A stretch of DNA of 64,000 nt from positions 2,807,433 through 2,871,432 of the forward strand of contig NC_052676.1 in assembly GCF_016802725.1 (NCBI RefSeq), written 5' to 3'. This document shows, piece after piece, positions 23,201 to 37,430 of this stretch. The notes below the pieces were generated by a model. The model did not search any database. It saw only the letters and a program-made list of their open reading frames with translations, and was not told the origin of the DNA. This DNA comes from Solenopsis invicta (taxonomy: Eukaryota; Arthropoda; Insecta; Hymenoptera; Formicidae). The first letter of the stretch is position 1. The number at the start of each line of letters is the position of its first letter. Both the position numbers and the translations under genes were made by a program.

Positions 23201-24213
23201 GGCACCTACTGCTCCCGCAACTTCTACGAATGCCACCTGAAGCAGTGCCGGTTGCAAAGCCCGAACTACCCGGGTGAATATCCGCGCAACGCTAGCTGCT
23301 TGATCACCGTGCGCCAGAAAGAGGTGCCCACGTGCAAGCACGCGATGATATCCGTCAAGAGCGCCTTTGCCGGCCCGGTCGGTCTCAGCGCCACCGTCAA
23401 CACCAGCCTTAGCGTCTGGCAGGACTGCTCCCCGGAGCGGGATCGACTGATCTTCCGCGACGGTGCACGCACCGAGGACCCGGTCCTTCTAGTTTACTGC
23501 GGCGGCCCGCTGCCGCAGGTAACTGCGCGCGGGCCCGCCATGCAGGTGGAGTTCCGCAGCTCGCCGGTCGCGATACCGCTGGGCGCGTCGTCCCTGCGAC
23601 TTGAGCTCGAGCTGCGCGTGATCTACGTTGATTCGGACGGCCTGGACTACGCCAAGGGTCCGCAAGGCTGCCACTTCTTCGTCAACGGCACCGGCGTCGG
23701 CGCCAAGCGAAGTGGAACGATACGCGCTCCCTTGCACGCTTTACCGCCCGGCTCCAGCTGCACGTGGAACATTAAGGGCGCGATCGGCGACCGGGTGTGG
23801 ATATACTTCTCGTCGTACTCGCAGCGCGATCTCACTAACGGCAATGGCGAGAACGGCAACACGAGCACCAATGGCCAGGCGACGCCGGACATCTCCGCAG
23901 CGTCGGTGTGCGCGGTTAAACTTGTGCGCGGTTAAACTTGTTTTCTGGGATGGTGCACCGAACACGGGCCAGCCGATGGCCACGTTGTGCGACGACACGC
24001 CTAAGCTATGCGCCCACGCTGCACTTCGCAACATCACCAGGGCAACGAGGCCGTGCACCGAGGAAGAGAGCTACCTGACGACCGCGCCGAGCCTGACGCT
24101 GCGCATGGAGACTGTTCTGGGCACCTCGCTTCATCCGATTAATTTTCACGTGAGTATTGCGTCTCAGCCCCTGAAATCACCCCCATTGTCATAATTAAAC
24201 AGTTCGATTCAAT

Positions 24214-24253
<40 letters not shown>

Positions 24254-27200
24254 AAATACATCTTTTTCTGTGAAAAGAGAGAATACATCTTTTCTTAACC
24301 TAAATTTAAATAAAATTATCTATTTATCAAAGTTTGTTAAGGGTGGACCTAATACGCTCGTACAATTGATTTCCATTTACATTCCAGGCGCGATATGAAT
24401 TCGTTTCCACCGTTCAAACCGGTGAACCCTGGGGCGATGGTATCTGCAGCCGAGTATGGCGCAAGGTGCATGTCGGCGAGGTGATGTCGCCGCGCGACGT
24501 ACGTCTGTACGGCCGGGGTGGTACCAGCAAGTTAGATTGCAGGTATGGAGACGAAATTTCTTGCAAATAGCGATCGGCTAAAAAAAACAGAGATAGAACT
24601 TTTAAGCGAAAATCTAAAATTATATTATTGTAGTATCTTTCTGCTCCACTTCTCAATAAACATTAATTAACAGCAACATAGCATCAACATTACAATTTCA
24701 CATTCAACAATATACATATAATTTGAAAATAATGCGTAATAAATATTTTGTGGAATTACATCACAATTATTTGTATTTATTACTTCATTGTACGTAATAT
24801 AAACATACAAGTGTTACATATTGTTTACACAACAAGTATGTAATGCTTCAGTATATAGAATTTAATTATAAGTTGGAGCTGCATATACGTTATATAAAGA
24901 AGAAACTAGCTACATAAATGTACGAACGTTATTTTTGGAAAAGCCTGAAATTAAATTATAACTACAATTTGCAGCAACTTTTACGTTATATAAGATGTGA
25001 TGAAACTTATAACTATTATATAGTGAACACATAACTGTGTCGACATGTTATATGTAACAATTACACTGTTGAGTGTGAAATTATAACATTGATGTTATGT
25101 TAGTGTTAGTTAGTGTTTCTTGAATTATAGATAGAAGGTTTATTTAATTGGGAATCATGAATATATATTGAGCTTGATGCCCTGCCTGGTCTGTGCAGAT
25201 ATCGCGTGGAAGCTGGCAGCGGGGAGCGAGTGCGCTTGACATTACACAACGTCAGTCTGGGCGAGTCCACCATGTGCACAAGTGATTCGGATCCGCACAC
25301 CGGTAAGCCTCGCTGCGTTCAAGAAGTAGGATCCAGAGAAGCGCGTCTGGTCATTTACGAGGCGCCGTGGCGGGACGTGAGGCTACCCCGAGCATGTCTG
25401 TGCGACAATACGTCGCATTTGCCGCTCACATACATTACTTCCGGTCGTGCGCTGGAGATAACTTTCTTGGTGGACCAGCAGGCGCCCCACGAAGACTTTG
25501 AGACGCTCTTTTTCTACGCCAGCTTCGAGCTCATTCGTGTGCCAGAGTGTCCACGAAAGCAGAGGATCCGTGGTGAGGGTGGCGAACTGAGATTCGTCAA
25601 TCCCCCATTGTCGAGGCCGGACATCTATTGCGAAGGTCTCCCGTGGCTAGTGGAGGCGCACGAGAACCGATCGCTCTTTCTCCTGACCTGGGGCTGGTTT
25701 CTGCCATTAGAGCCGCCGCCAATCACTGGTCCCGAAACGTCTAGTGGCGTCAGCGGTATTAGCAGCAGCAGCGGCGGCGGCGGCGGCAGTGGCAGCGGCG
25801 ATCAAACGAAATGCCCTACCACCAATCGCATTCTCCTCTATACCGGCTGGCCGCCGAAGTTGCTGAAGGTGGTATGCCCGGCGGAACCGGGCGCCCGCGA
25901 GTTCACTGTGCACGTGTTCTCGCAGGAATGGCTGGGCCCGACGGAGGAGGGCAAGTGGCCCGGACCACCGAGGCCGCCCGCGTTACTGCTAGACTTCGTG
26001 GCACGGGAAACCGGCCAAGCGGCCGCCTCCTGGCTGGAGATCTCAAAGAGTCGCGCGGCGCTGCGTCGGCAGCTGCGTCTTCCGGAGAGAATGGCGGGAA
26101 TAATCGAGAACGACACGAACGGCATGCCGTCGTACATCGGTGACTGCCCGCACAAGTGCCCCGAACTGGGTGCGTGCATCGCCGCCAGTCTTTGGTGTGA
26201 CGGCCACGCGCACTGCCCATCCGGTCACGACGAGGCCAACTGCGGGAACGGCGCGCGGCTGCTCGGACTGCTCCCGCCCACCATATGGCTCGTCGTCGCC
26301 GGCGTCGCTGGAATTGTCACTGCCTTCGCGTGCCTATTCACTATTCTTATTAGCAGGTAACTCAAAATTTGAAAAATAAGGAAATCAATGTTAATCCTCA
26401 GTAAACACCGAATATAACACAAATGTTATGTTATACATGTGTTAAATCTGTTTCATAGCATTGTATTTATGTTACATCCGGTGTTTGCTAGGTCACAGCC
26501 TTTATTTGCATTAAGCATTCATATTGTCAATGTAAAACGATAAAGTTATTACATAGTAAATTGCAAAGTAGATTTTAAACGAGTGAATCTTCAGTATCTA
26601 ATGACGTAAAGATTATTACTGTTTTTTTCCGTTACCTTTTCCGTTATCTCATTGACTAAAGGACTTGGTTCATTTTTATATGGCTATTAAGCTATTAAAC
26701 TTCCCATTATTGCGTTTTTCCAGTTGCTTGGGTTCTAGAAACTAACAGAATTATTTGACTTGTTTCAACTTGGATAATTTTCTTTTACTTCTTTATATAA
26801 CATTAGAAATATATACAAAAATCAAGGTTGAATAATAACAAGTTAAATAATAAAGTTAAAAAGTTAATAACTTTTAATTGATTCTAAATAATTTAATTTT
26901 TAATTTTAACTAATTATTTTTGAAACACATAAGCTTTAAATTTTTTTCCTAAGTTAAAAATTTATGTAGAAAACAGTTATAAAAGAAAAGATACATTCCT
27001 ATATACATAAAAAAGAATTTTTTTATTATTTCATATAAACGTAATAAATGAAATATTAAATTTCTTTGATGGTCCAAATTATAAAGTTATAAGTAGTTAT
27101 ATTGTTTTGAGTCCTACTTCAAAAACTTACGATCTAATTTAATATGAATAATGCTTTTCAAAACTAACTTTTCATTTAACTTAAAGTAATTTAATTTTAA

Positions 27201-27530
27201 CGTCACTTTTAACTAATTAGTTTTTTGTTCATGTGATTTTTAACGTAACTAAATTAATTTTATAACCAATTAATTTTAACTTGATTTAGTTAAAAAATTA
27301 TACTAATTTAAGCTTGACAGAAATATTCAGATTTTAATCTAGCATGAATACAATTAAGGAAAAAGTCAAATGTGTTTATACAGTAAAACACTCTCCCTTT
27401 CATCTTACATCTCATCTCTTCTAGATCCAAAGCTCGCACAAAGAGACTTCATTACAACGGGCCGAGCAAGAAAAGCAAGAAACCGCGACGTGCGCCGACC
27501 GAGGAGACGCTCCTCGGAGTGGCTTCCTGA
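20245..27530 (+). CDS. CUB/LDLa single-pass membrane protein (CULD-like), frame-broken in exon 2
   Basis: Exons 20245-20918, 23044-24149, 24388-24542, 25199-26356, 27425-27530; a start-codon exon upstream was not identified. Order: poly-Leu signal-like helix, Gly/Ser-rich linker, LDLa module ([19 protein letters not shown]), CUB-like regions with cysteines, a second LDLa ([20 protein letters not shown]), a membrane helix ([19 protein letters not shown]), and a short basic tail. Acidic LDLa residues for Ca binding are present. A 16-bp tandem duplication at 23909-23940 shifts the frame to a stop at 23933. Without it all exons total 1061 codons in frame, so the exon model is coherent. It resembles Drosophila Culd, needed for photoreceptor endocytic trafficking; orthology is unproven. 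Confidence 0.75.
21020..21620. repeat. Decayed repeat rich in GATGTCTRATAG-type motifs, CUB-gene intron
   Basis: Short variants of AATGGATGTC, AGATGTCTAATAGACGTC and TAGATGTCTG recur in both orientations, suggesting an old inverted-repeat element with internal repeats. Confidence 0.35.
22493..22860. repeat. MITE-like element (copy of 17200-17609)
   Basis: Same inverted ends and internal order (TTTTTTATACGAATGGAA against TTTCAATTTGTATAAAA). It lies in the CUB-gene intron just before exon 2. Confidence 0.6.
23909..23940 (+). other. 16-bp tandem duplication in coding exon
   Basis: TGCGCGGTTAAACTTG occurs twice without spacer (23909-23924 and 23925-23940). One copy keeps the reading frame open into a conserved-looking Cys-rich stretch; two copies create a stop. 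Confidence 0.95.
24226..24253. repeat. (GA)n microsatellite
   Basis: A (TA)n run followed by a GA-repeat tract inside the CUB-gene intron. Confidence 0.8.
26403..26487. repeat. Small palindromic element (related to 16120-16212)
   Basis: AAACACCGAATATAACA and GTTACATCCGGTGTTT form terminal inverted repeats; CAAATGTTATGTTATACATG forms the inner palindrome. Confidence 0.5.
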
Positions 27531-28505
27531 CAACAGCCACCCGGTTTCGTGGAGTATATTCACGTGGACCGGGAAACGACTGTCTAGCGACGCTAATTCT
27601 GTGCTTCACCGTCCAATGACTTCTCTACTCAACAAAATCTTCCCCATGATGCCATATATAATTGTGCAGCGGGTGATGAGATTTTTCCGCTTCTTCCTTC
27701 CTACGTACATGAAGGGAGAAGTGTTTTTACGTTTCCTTGTCCTGACTTCTATCTCATCTTCTTTTTTTCTTGTTTATTTGGTCTCCTCTTATGTCTCTAA
27801 TCTCTAATTAGTTCCTCAAGTAAGAGTTAGGACATCGGATGATTTTTAATTGCTTCCGCTATATTCAGAGAACAAAAGTTTCCTGAATGGTTAAATACAA
27901 AACAAAATATAGTGATAACGGTGTTTGGTGACGTATGTGACAAACCACGAATCAATAACCACGCGTTCATGCCGTAATTAATTTAATAGCGACCTGTCGC
28001 GTATAAGCGAGAGCGGTGTCTTAACTCTTACTTGAAGAATTCTATCCCTAATCATCATCTTTTCTTTTCTCGAATGCTTGTACGCTGCGAATTTCAGGCT
28101 GCTTCTCTTGCTCTTTCGATATTTTTGCCACCCATTCGATATACACGTTGGCCAGTGTTTTGTTGAGATATTAATGCAATGTTGTAATAACATCAAATTT
28201 GATCAGTTATCTCAATAAGATTTTGCCCAGCATTAACTCTTAAGGTATCATGTAAAAAGAGGGTACCTTCTTGGTATCATCATGGGTATCTCGCTTTCAA
28301 TCACTTTTTATCTATTTAAAAAGTAGTGGTAAAGAAATAGTGATTAAAAAATAAAAGATAGTGTAATTTAATTACCTTTGAAATTTCGAGAAATTGAAAT
28401 CTTCCATAGATAGAAATGGGCCACGGAATATTCACGATGGTGTCCCGTGTCCGTACCTTAAGGATTAAAGTTTGTTTATCAAATGGGTGTCAAGAACCGA
28501 AAAGA
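27531..28505. other. 3' flank of the CUB/LDLa gene
   Basis: No gene recognised. Probably 3' UTR and AT-rich spacer. Confidence 0.4.
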
Positions 28506-28507
28506 GA

Positions 28508-28508
28508 T

Positions 28509-28597
<89 letters not shown>
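28508..28597. repeat. Compound (CA)n(TA)n microsatellite
   Basis: Roughly 24 CA units followed by a TA run of about 20 units. Confidence 0.9.
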
Positions 28598-28599
<2 letters not shown>

Positions 28600-31500
28600 A
28601 TCATGAAGTGCGTATTACGTGTGCCTGTAACGTGTTGTTTAACTCTCCGATAATACATAGATCTAAGACGTTTCTCTCAAAAAAAAGTCATAGAAGGAAC
28701 ATGTTAGATCCACATGTTATTTTTTTTCTGTAAGTAACAATTTTACATATGAAAAATGTTTTTAATCAAAACAAAAACATTGTCTCCTTGAAAGATTTTT
28801 GATATATCGTCACTTCTTTATTTTAGTTATTGCCAAAAAGTGTGATAGACGAAATTCGTTACTCAAAGTTCATTAAAAATAAAATATTTAGTAAACAATT
28901 TTCAAAATAATTATGAAATGTTCCACTACAATTGTGATAAAAGTTTTCTGAATCTTTTTCATTTTTTTTTTTTTTTTTTTTTTTTTTAATTCTTTAAAGA
29001 AGGGAAATTAGCATCTGACATGACAAATTCATATATACACTAGGAAGGTATTGAAAAAACGTCGGAGGGTTAAATATCCGCAGTGTAGAGTTCAAGTCTG
29101 GTTTCGTTGATTCCAAAGGATTGTCGCGTTCACGTTCACCCTCGTGTCTACGTTGACTCGCATCGAAAATCTATCCATCGAATGTCTTCTGTTCGCAAGG
29201 TATATTAGTGACGTACTTATTTGTGATAATCCTCTGACTCCTCCATATGCATTTAAATACAATTACGCGCTGTGTTACTTCCATATAGACTCATATCCCA
29301 GTGAGAAATGGTTCCTAAAAAATGACGTCGTTTTGATGTCGAAAATAAAAGTCGAAAATTTTCGAACTATTTTTGACTGGGACAGATATACACAAATACA
29401 TATGCACACGTGTGCGAATCTCTCGATTTAGGTGTAGATTTAAGTGTCTCGACGGTCGGAAAGTAAATCCCGTGAAGCTACGCGGCACTCGGGCGAAATC
29501 TACCTTTCAAACACAATTATTACCTGACGATACACTAACTCGCGCGTTCTCACACATATAGTGATAATTATTTTAGAGACTAGAAGAGAAAGAAAGAGAA
29601 CGAGTCGTATCTTTCGTGGGTTATTCTAACAAAAGATAAATTATATATATATAATAGATTAGAGTCGAAAACAAAAGAGCATTTTACGAGAATAAGAATC
29701 ATATATTTCAGAATTCTATGGATAATGAGATTAATTGAATGATGTTGAAGCATAAAGTGTGTAGCTACCAATGTGTTGAAGATAAAAACAGGTCAGGGTT
29801 CGTAGAATAGTATACATGTATAGAATGAGGACGCTCCGCCGCGGTTCTCGCGACGGGACTTAACAAATATACTGCCTTTTTCGCACGTGGGATTGTTCTG
29901 ATGTCGAAATGGAAATTGCTTTAAGGACTTTGCGTCTCTCAATCTCCAGAAGTTAAAACGAAGTTCATCAAGTTCATTTCACCTCTGTATCTTCCGAAAC
30001 ATATGTATATCATTTTTACATATTCCTATCAAAAAGAAAATAAATACGTTATTTTTATATATTATTATTACGAAACATATTAATGTTATCGGATTGTTAT
30101 TCAGCGTTTAAATTGATTCATGGTGATCTGCGTTCGTCCGGTGAAGTGCGTCATCCGGCGTTTAGACGAATATATTTATTTATTTGTTTATTTGTCACAT
30201 ACGCGAACGACGTTTGTATAATATAGACTGTAAGAAGGGAGGATGGCAACACAGGGGGGAAAAGTCTGAAGTCGCATTCGCACCGCGCAATGCCGTATTC
30301 AGAAGCAATATTCTAAAGCGGTGGGAGAACAACCGACCCTCACGCGATCTCAGATTTAATACTCTTTGCTCTGCCAGTATTCTAACAAAATAAGTACTAT
30401 TGCGATACAGATACTATAGAGATATATTATATTACGGTATATCGGAAGAAAATGGTGATCTCTGGCTCGATCCGTTCGACCATTTCTGACCTTTGCTCCT
30501 TTTTCCCTTCCCAGGTAGTTTCACTGAACCTTGTACATATAATCTTCGATATGCGTACACATGTATATACATTACATAGGGCGTTTCAAAGCTTTATTGA
30601 CAAGCTTCCAGAGCAGCTTCCCGTCGAATGGGGACGGTTCTCTGCCGTCACACTTACTCTTTACACAATAGCACCGTTCTTTTTAACTGAGCTTCTTGCA
30701 CGGTTCAGCTTTTCTCTTTTTCTCTTTAACGTGAAAAGAAAAAGAGAGATAAACCGTGAGCGAACCGTTCAGGTAAAAGGAGCAGGCCTATTATCTACTT
30801 TCCCTTGCTCGTTTATCGCAGAGCCGGGACTGCAGGGGTGTGGCGAACGAGGCACTTGTCTCGCATAAAAAATTTAAAGGGGCGTAAAAATGTGGCAATA
30901 CAAATTTCTATGTATAGTAATTGGATTCATCAAAAAGTTGGCTGAGATTATATAATTAAGTAAAGAAAAATTAAATCAAACTTGGGATTGCTCTCAGTTG
31001 CAGATATTAACGCGCTTTTTCGTTGTTCTATTTTTATCGTTCATAAAATAAGGATAGAATGACACTCGCGTGAAACGCGCTAACATATTATCGGTATTTA
31101 ATATATTAATTTAATACATATCATGAAACAATTATTTTATTTTATTTTTTTTTTTTTTACTAAGAGACGCTGTTTTTCTTTCGCCTCGGGCGCCACTTTG
31201 ACCCGGCTCTGGTTCGCAGGAATTGCAATCGGTTTTCGGTACTCCGACGTTGTGGAAGCTTGCCAAGGGATTCTGAATATCTCCTATAATGTTAATTTTA
31301 TACTATGTATACATAGCGACATATATAATGGAGCGCGTAACATGTTACATATGCATACATACGGGGCGGTCCCGCCTGGTTTTAAGGGCGGCTTCAATCG
31401 AAGAGACCCGATTAATTTGATCGATTATTAATACAACCAGCAGAACTGCTTAAAGCAAAATTTCTGACTGAATAATTCAATGTCCTTCATCTTTCCTCCC

Positions 31501-32650
31501 ACATACGTTGAAGAAGAAAATATTAATGATTGTATTTGTGAAATTACATTAATCATTCTATTTATGAAATTACATTAATTATTCTATTAATTTAAAAAAT
31601 ATTTAAGAATTAGTAATTCTATTTACGTTGCAAAATGGTACAAATAACTATCAATTTCTATCAATGTACAATAATTTTTAGAACTAGAAATAAAGATAAA
31701 AAAATAAACCAAGATTGAAGTTAATTTATTATTAATTAACTTCAATATCGGTTTAACTTATGTGTGCATTGCTACGATTAAAGAAAAGATTCTTTGATTT
31801 GAAGAAATTTTTTTTTTCCATTAAAATTAAAGAATAAATAGTTTGAATAGCAATGCAAATCTTTTTTTGAATGAAAGAAATATATTTTTAAAATCAGAAC
31901 AGAATTATTTTTTTTTTACACTTTTATCAGTACTTTTTTTTAATTAAAAAACTGTGTAAATTAAACAAATAATTTATTTTAAAAAGATTAATAATAACGT
32001 TTCTTGAAATGATAAATTTTTATTCTCCTCAAAGGTATTTTTACTTCAACTTAAAAAGACCTAATTAAAGAAACGATTTCATCAATTTAATCATCATTTT
32101 TCTCTGGGTGCATTATCTTTTTTTAAGAATTATAAAAAAATGAAAAGTTGGTTAAGCCGAGATTAAGGTTAATCTACATTGATAGAAATGAACATTAATC
32201 GCCGATTAAGTTAATCAGAGTTTATCCGAAGTCGTTCTAAATTGCTCTGTTGGGCGCATGAATGGAATGGACGCTTCGTTAGAACCGCGCACTTTCAACA
32301 TTAAGAGGACTGGAAATTGTAGCTCAATCAGTTAGGACGAAGCGGACTAAGGTCAAAGAGACTACTGATTGATAAGATTTTAATCTCCAATTTGCATTCC
32401 GCAATGCGTGGCTGACTGCGAATTCGATCGCTTGTACCACTTGGCACTGGTACACGCTGGAGACCACTGTACACGTAGTTGTTTAACGGTAAAGACGTCG
32501 ATGACGCAAACATGCTGGCCGACGAAATAAAAGTAACATTGTTGCATTTTCAGCGGAATATATATTGGATATTTTACCGGTCAAAGTGCGTTCACATTGC
32601 TCTTTCGCCCATGAATCTCTTCAATGTACAGTGGTTTTTACAGCATTAGA
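28600..32650. other. Spacer without recognised genes
   Basis: Contains a 26-T run (28962-28987), moderately GC stretches near 29100-30900 and a hairpin near 30700-30760. The short open frames here lack domain resemblance or splice context. Confidence 0.5.
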
Positions 32651-32655
32651 ACAGA

Positions 32656-32927
32656 GGGCTCGTTCTTTGTAGTTGAGCTTTTGATACTTCTCATCTTCCC
32701 TTCTTTTTCCCCTCAACGCGTCCAATACGCGTGTCTATTTCATTTTTAAAATATAAAGGGTATAGTGCAGCTACAAAGGGCAGATTTCACGTTTGTTCTC
32801 CGTAGCTGAAGCTTTTGTATCTTCTATCTTTGCTCCTTTTTTTAATATTCCTAACATTGAATTATGTATCTATTTCATTTTAAGTGCAGAAAACGTAACA
32901 CAGCACAACTACAAAGAGCAGACTACA
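32656..32927. repeat. Diverged tandem duplication, unit about 130 bp
   Basis: Two successive copies run TTTGTAGTTGAGCTTTTGAT..CTACAAAGGGCAG and CCGTAGCTGAAGCTTTTGTA..CTACAAAGAGCAG, with matching internal order including TCTATTTCATTTT. Confidence 0.6.
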
Positions 32928-33109
32928 CGGAGAGAATTTTCTCTTAAAATTTACCTTTAAAATCATAAATTGTGAGGCAATGAGGATATCGAAGAATTTT
33001 ACTATGATTTTAGTAAATTTTACTAAGACTGTAATGAAATTCCTCAACGTTCGTGTTCCACGATTATCGTGTTCTTAAGAATAAATTCAAAGAGAAAATT
33101 CTCTCTGTG
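32926..33109. repeat. MITE-like element (related to 61418-61654)
   Basis: Terminal inverted repeats CACGGAGAGAATTTTCTCTT and AGAGAAAATTCTCTCTGTG; 184 bp. Confidence 0.65.
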
Positions 33110-33202
33110 TACTATCGCTACATGTTTACCGAATTCGCCGTAATGCGGGCTTTATGTACGCAAATGTATATATGCATATACGTAGTTAAGGTAGACGATA
33201 GA

Positions 33203-33237
33203 GAAAAAGAGAGAGAAAGAGAGAGAGAGAGAGAGAT
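33203..33237. repeat. (GA)n microsatellite
   Basis: Imperfect GA/GAAA repeat tract. Confidence 0.8.
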
Positions 33238-33239
33238 CT

Positions 33240-34430
33240 ATGCACCGGACCAGTAGCGAGATCATTAGCGAAAGCGTCTCGAAGCGTAAAGGCTCAAACT
33301 CGAAGACCGCAGTGTGCTACAGTATTATGCGAAAACCACGTAAAAGCACTGTGCCATTCGTGTATACACACACAAATTTCAATAAAAGCGGCAGCTCTTG
33401 TCTTGTAGGAAACACCACTGTACGAGTACCATTCACGAGCAGTATTTTATCCTCTACTTCGTTTCATTTTAATTTAAAGTCCCGATGTAAAATTTTCGAT
33501 AAAACTTCAATGAAATTTTGTTAAAATTTTAATGATATTTTGTTGAATTTTATGTTTATTTTAAAACATTTAACACAATACGTTAAAAATTACATAAACA
33601 AAAAACTAACTCAACTTAAAAGTTACATTAAAATTAAATTAACTGAAGTTAATTAAAAGTTAATTTTAAAAGGTTACAATTTTATTAGAAATTCATTACA
33701 ATTTTAATAAAATTTTCTTACTATATCATTAAAGAGTATTAATAATTTTTCATTAAAATTGTTTTTATTGAAATGTCTGTTTCCTATTAAACATAAAAAA
33801 TAATCTCTGTAGTAAAATATTAAAGATTTGTTATATATTAAAATTTCACCAAATTTAATGAAACATAAAGTTCATCAAAATTAAAGTTTTTCTATCAAGA
33901 ATCTAATTTGATTTAAATCTTTCGATATAATCGTGTGTGATACAATCGATTTTTGTTTAAATCGAATTTCTTTTAAGGTTATCGTGTGAAATCCTTGAAT
34001 ATTTATCGAATGAATATTGGATATTTATCTTATGTGAAGAAGAAAGGAAAACTTATAAAATATAAAAAACAGAATAGAATCGATAAAAATACTTTTCTAT
34101 GATACCTTAAAGGAACATCCATTGAAAATAAGGAGAAAGAGAAACTGAGCGATTCTCTGCAACTTCGTGTTATTATGCACTCGGGAGCAAACCTAACCTC
34201 ACATTGTCACTCGTTTCGTTGACGCGTCGCTTGTGAAAAGGACGAAAAGGAAGGTGAAGGAGTGTCATCGGCTATCAATATTTGTCTCGATCCGCTAAAT
34301 CGGATATCTGTAAAGAAGAAAGAAAAAGAAGAATAAATAATAGAATATACGTAATGTACTGTTTTATCAATTCTGTGCTGTTCTGCACAGCAAGCTGAAT
34401 GAAAATAGTGACGCTACGTCTTTACGACGG
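33240..34430. other. Spacer upstream of NKAP
   Basis: AT-rich, with ATTTTAATGAAATTTT-like low-complexity repeats at 33500-33900. No RS-rich exon that could be the missing NKAP N-terminus was found. Confidence 0.45.
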
Positions 34431-34465
34431 CAGGTATTCGTAGAAGAGGAAGAAACGAAGAAGAA

Positions 34466-37078
<2,613 letters not shown>

Positions 37079-37204
37079 AAACCTCACTATGTGTCTATAT
37101 TCTTGTATACAAGGTCCGAAAACACTTTGTATATATATTGTATAAATTTTAAGTCTTTGTAAATTACGTGACTTGTATATAGAGAATATCAATGTATATA
37201 CTTG

Positions 37205-37210
37205 AATAAA
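37205..37210 (+). terminator. Poly(A) signal of NKAP
   Basis: AATAAA 127 nt after the stop codon. Confidence 0.6.
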
Positions 37211-37290
37211 CATTCATTTTCTTAATTTTCGCAGTTTTGGCAAGAGCAATCAAAAAATAATATCCATTGCAACAAAATAAAACTTTACCT

Positions 37291-37296
37291 TTTATT
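37291..37296 (-). terminator. Poly(A) signal of the rhodanese gene
   Basis: TTTATT on the plus strand (AATAAA on the minus strand), about 135 nt past the stop. The 3' ends of the two convergent genes are therefore within about 100 bp. Confidence 0.5.
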
Positions 37297-37430
37297 AATT
37301 GCGTAAAAATATAACGTCTCAAAATCATTATATGTATTAAAAGTCGGTGCAATAATGGAAATATTCTATTAACAACGTTGTCACGATAATCTCCCTTTTA
37401 CACTTGACTACTTTTTCTTTCTTTCCTTTT

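Noticed and set aside
28508..28597. CRISPR-like or functional repeat array
   Set aside because: Simple dinucleotide microsatellite without spacers; no CRISPR in this eukaryotic window.
30452..30868. 138-codon plus-strand frame in the spacer
   Set aside because: No recognisable domain, includes a local inverted repeat (30700-30760), no promoter or splice evidence.
32318..32440. tRNA-like A-box sequence (TAGCTCAATCAGTTAGGA)
   Set aside because: No B box with GTTCGAATCC and no cloverleaf stems at the right spacing.
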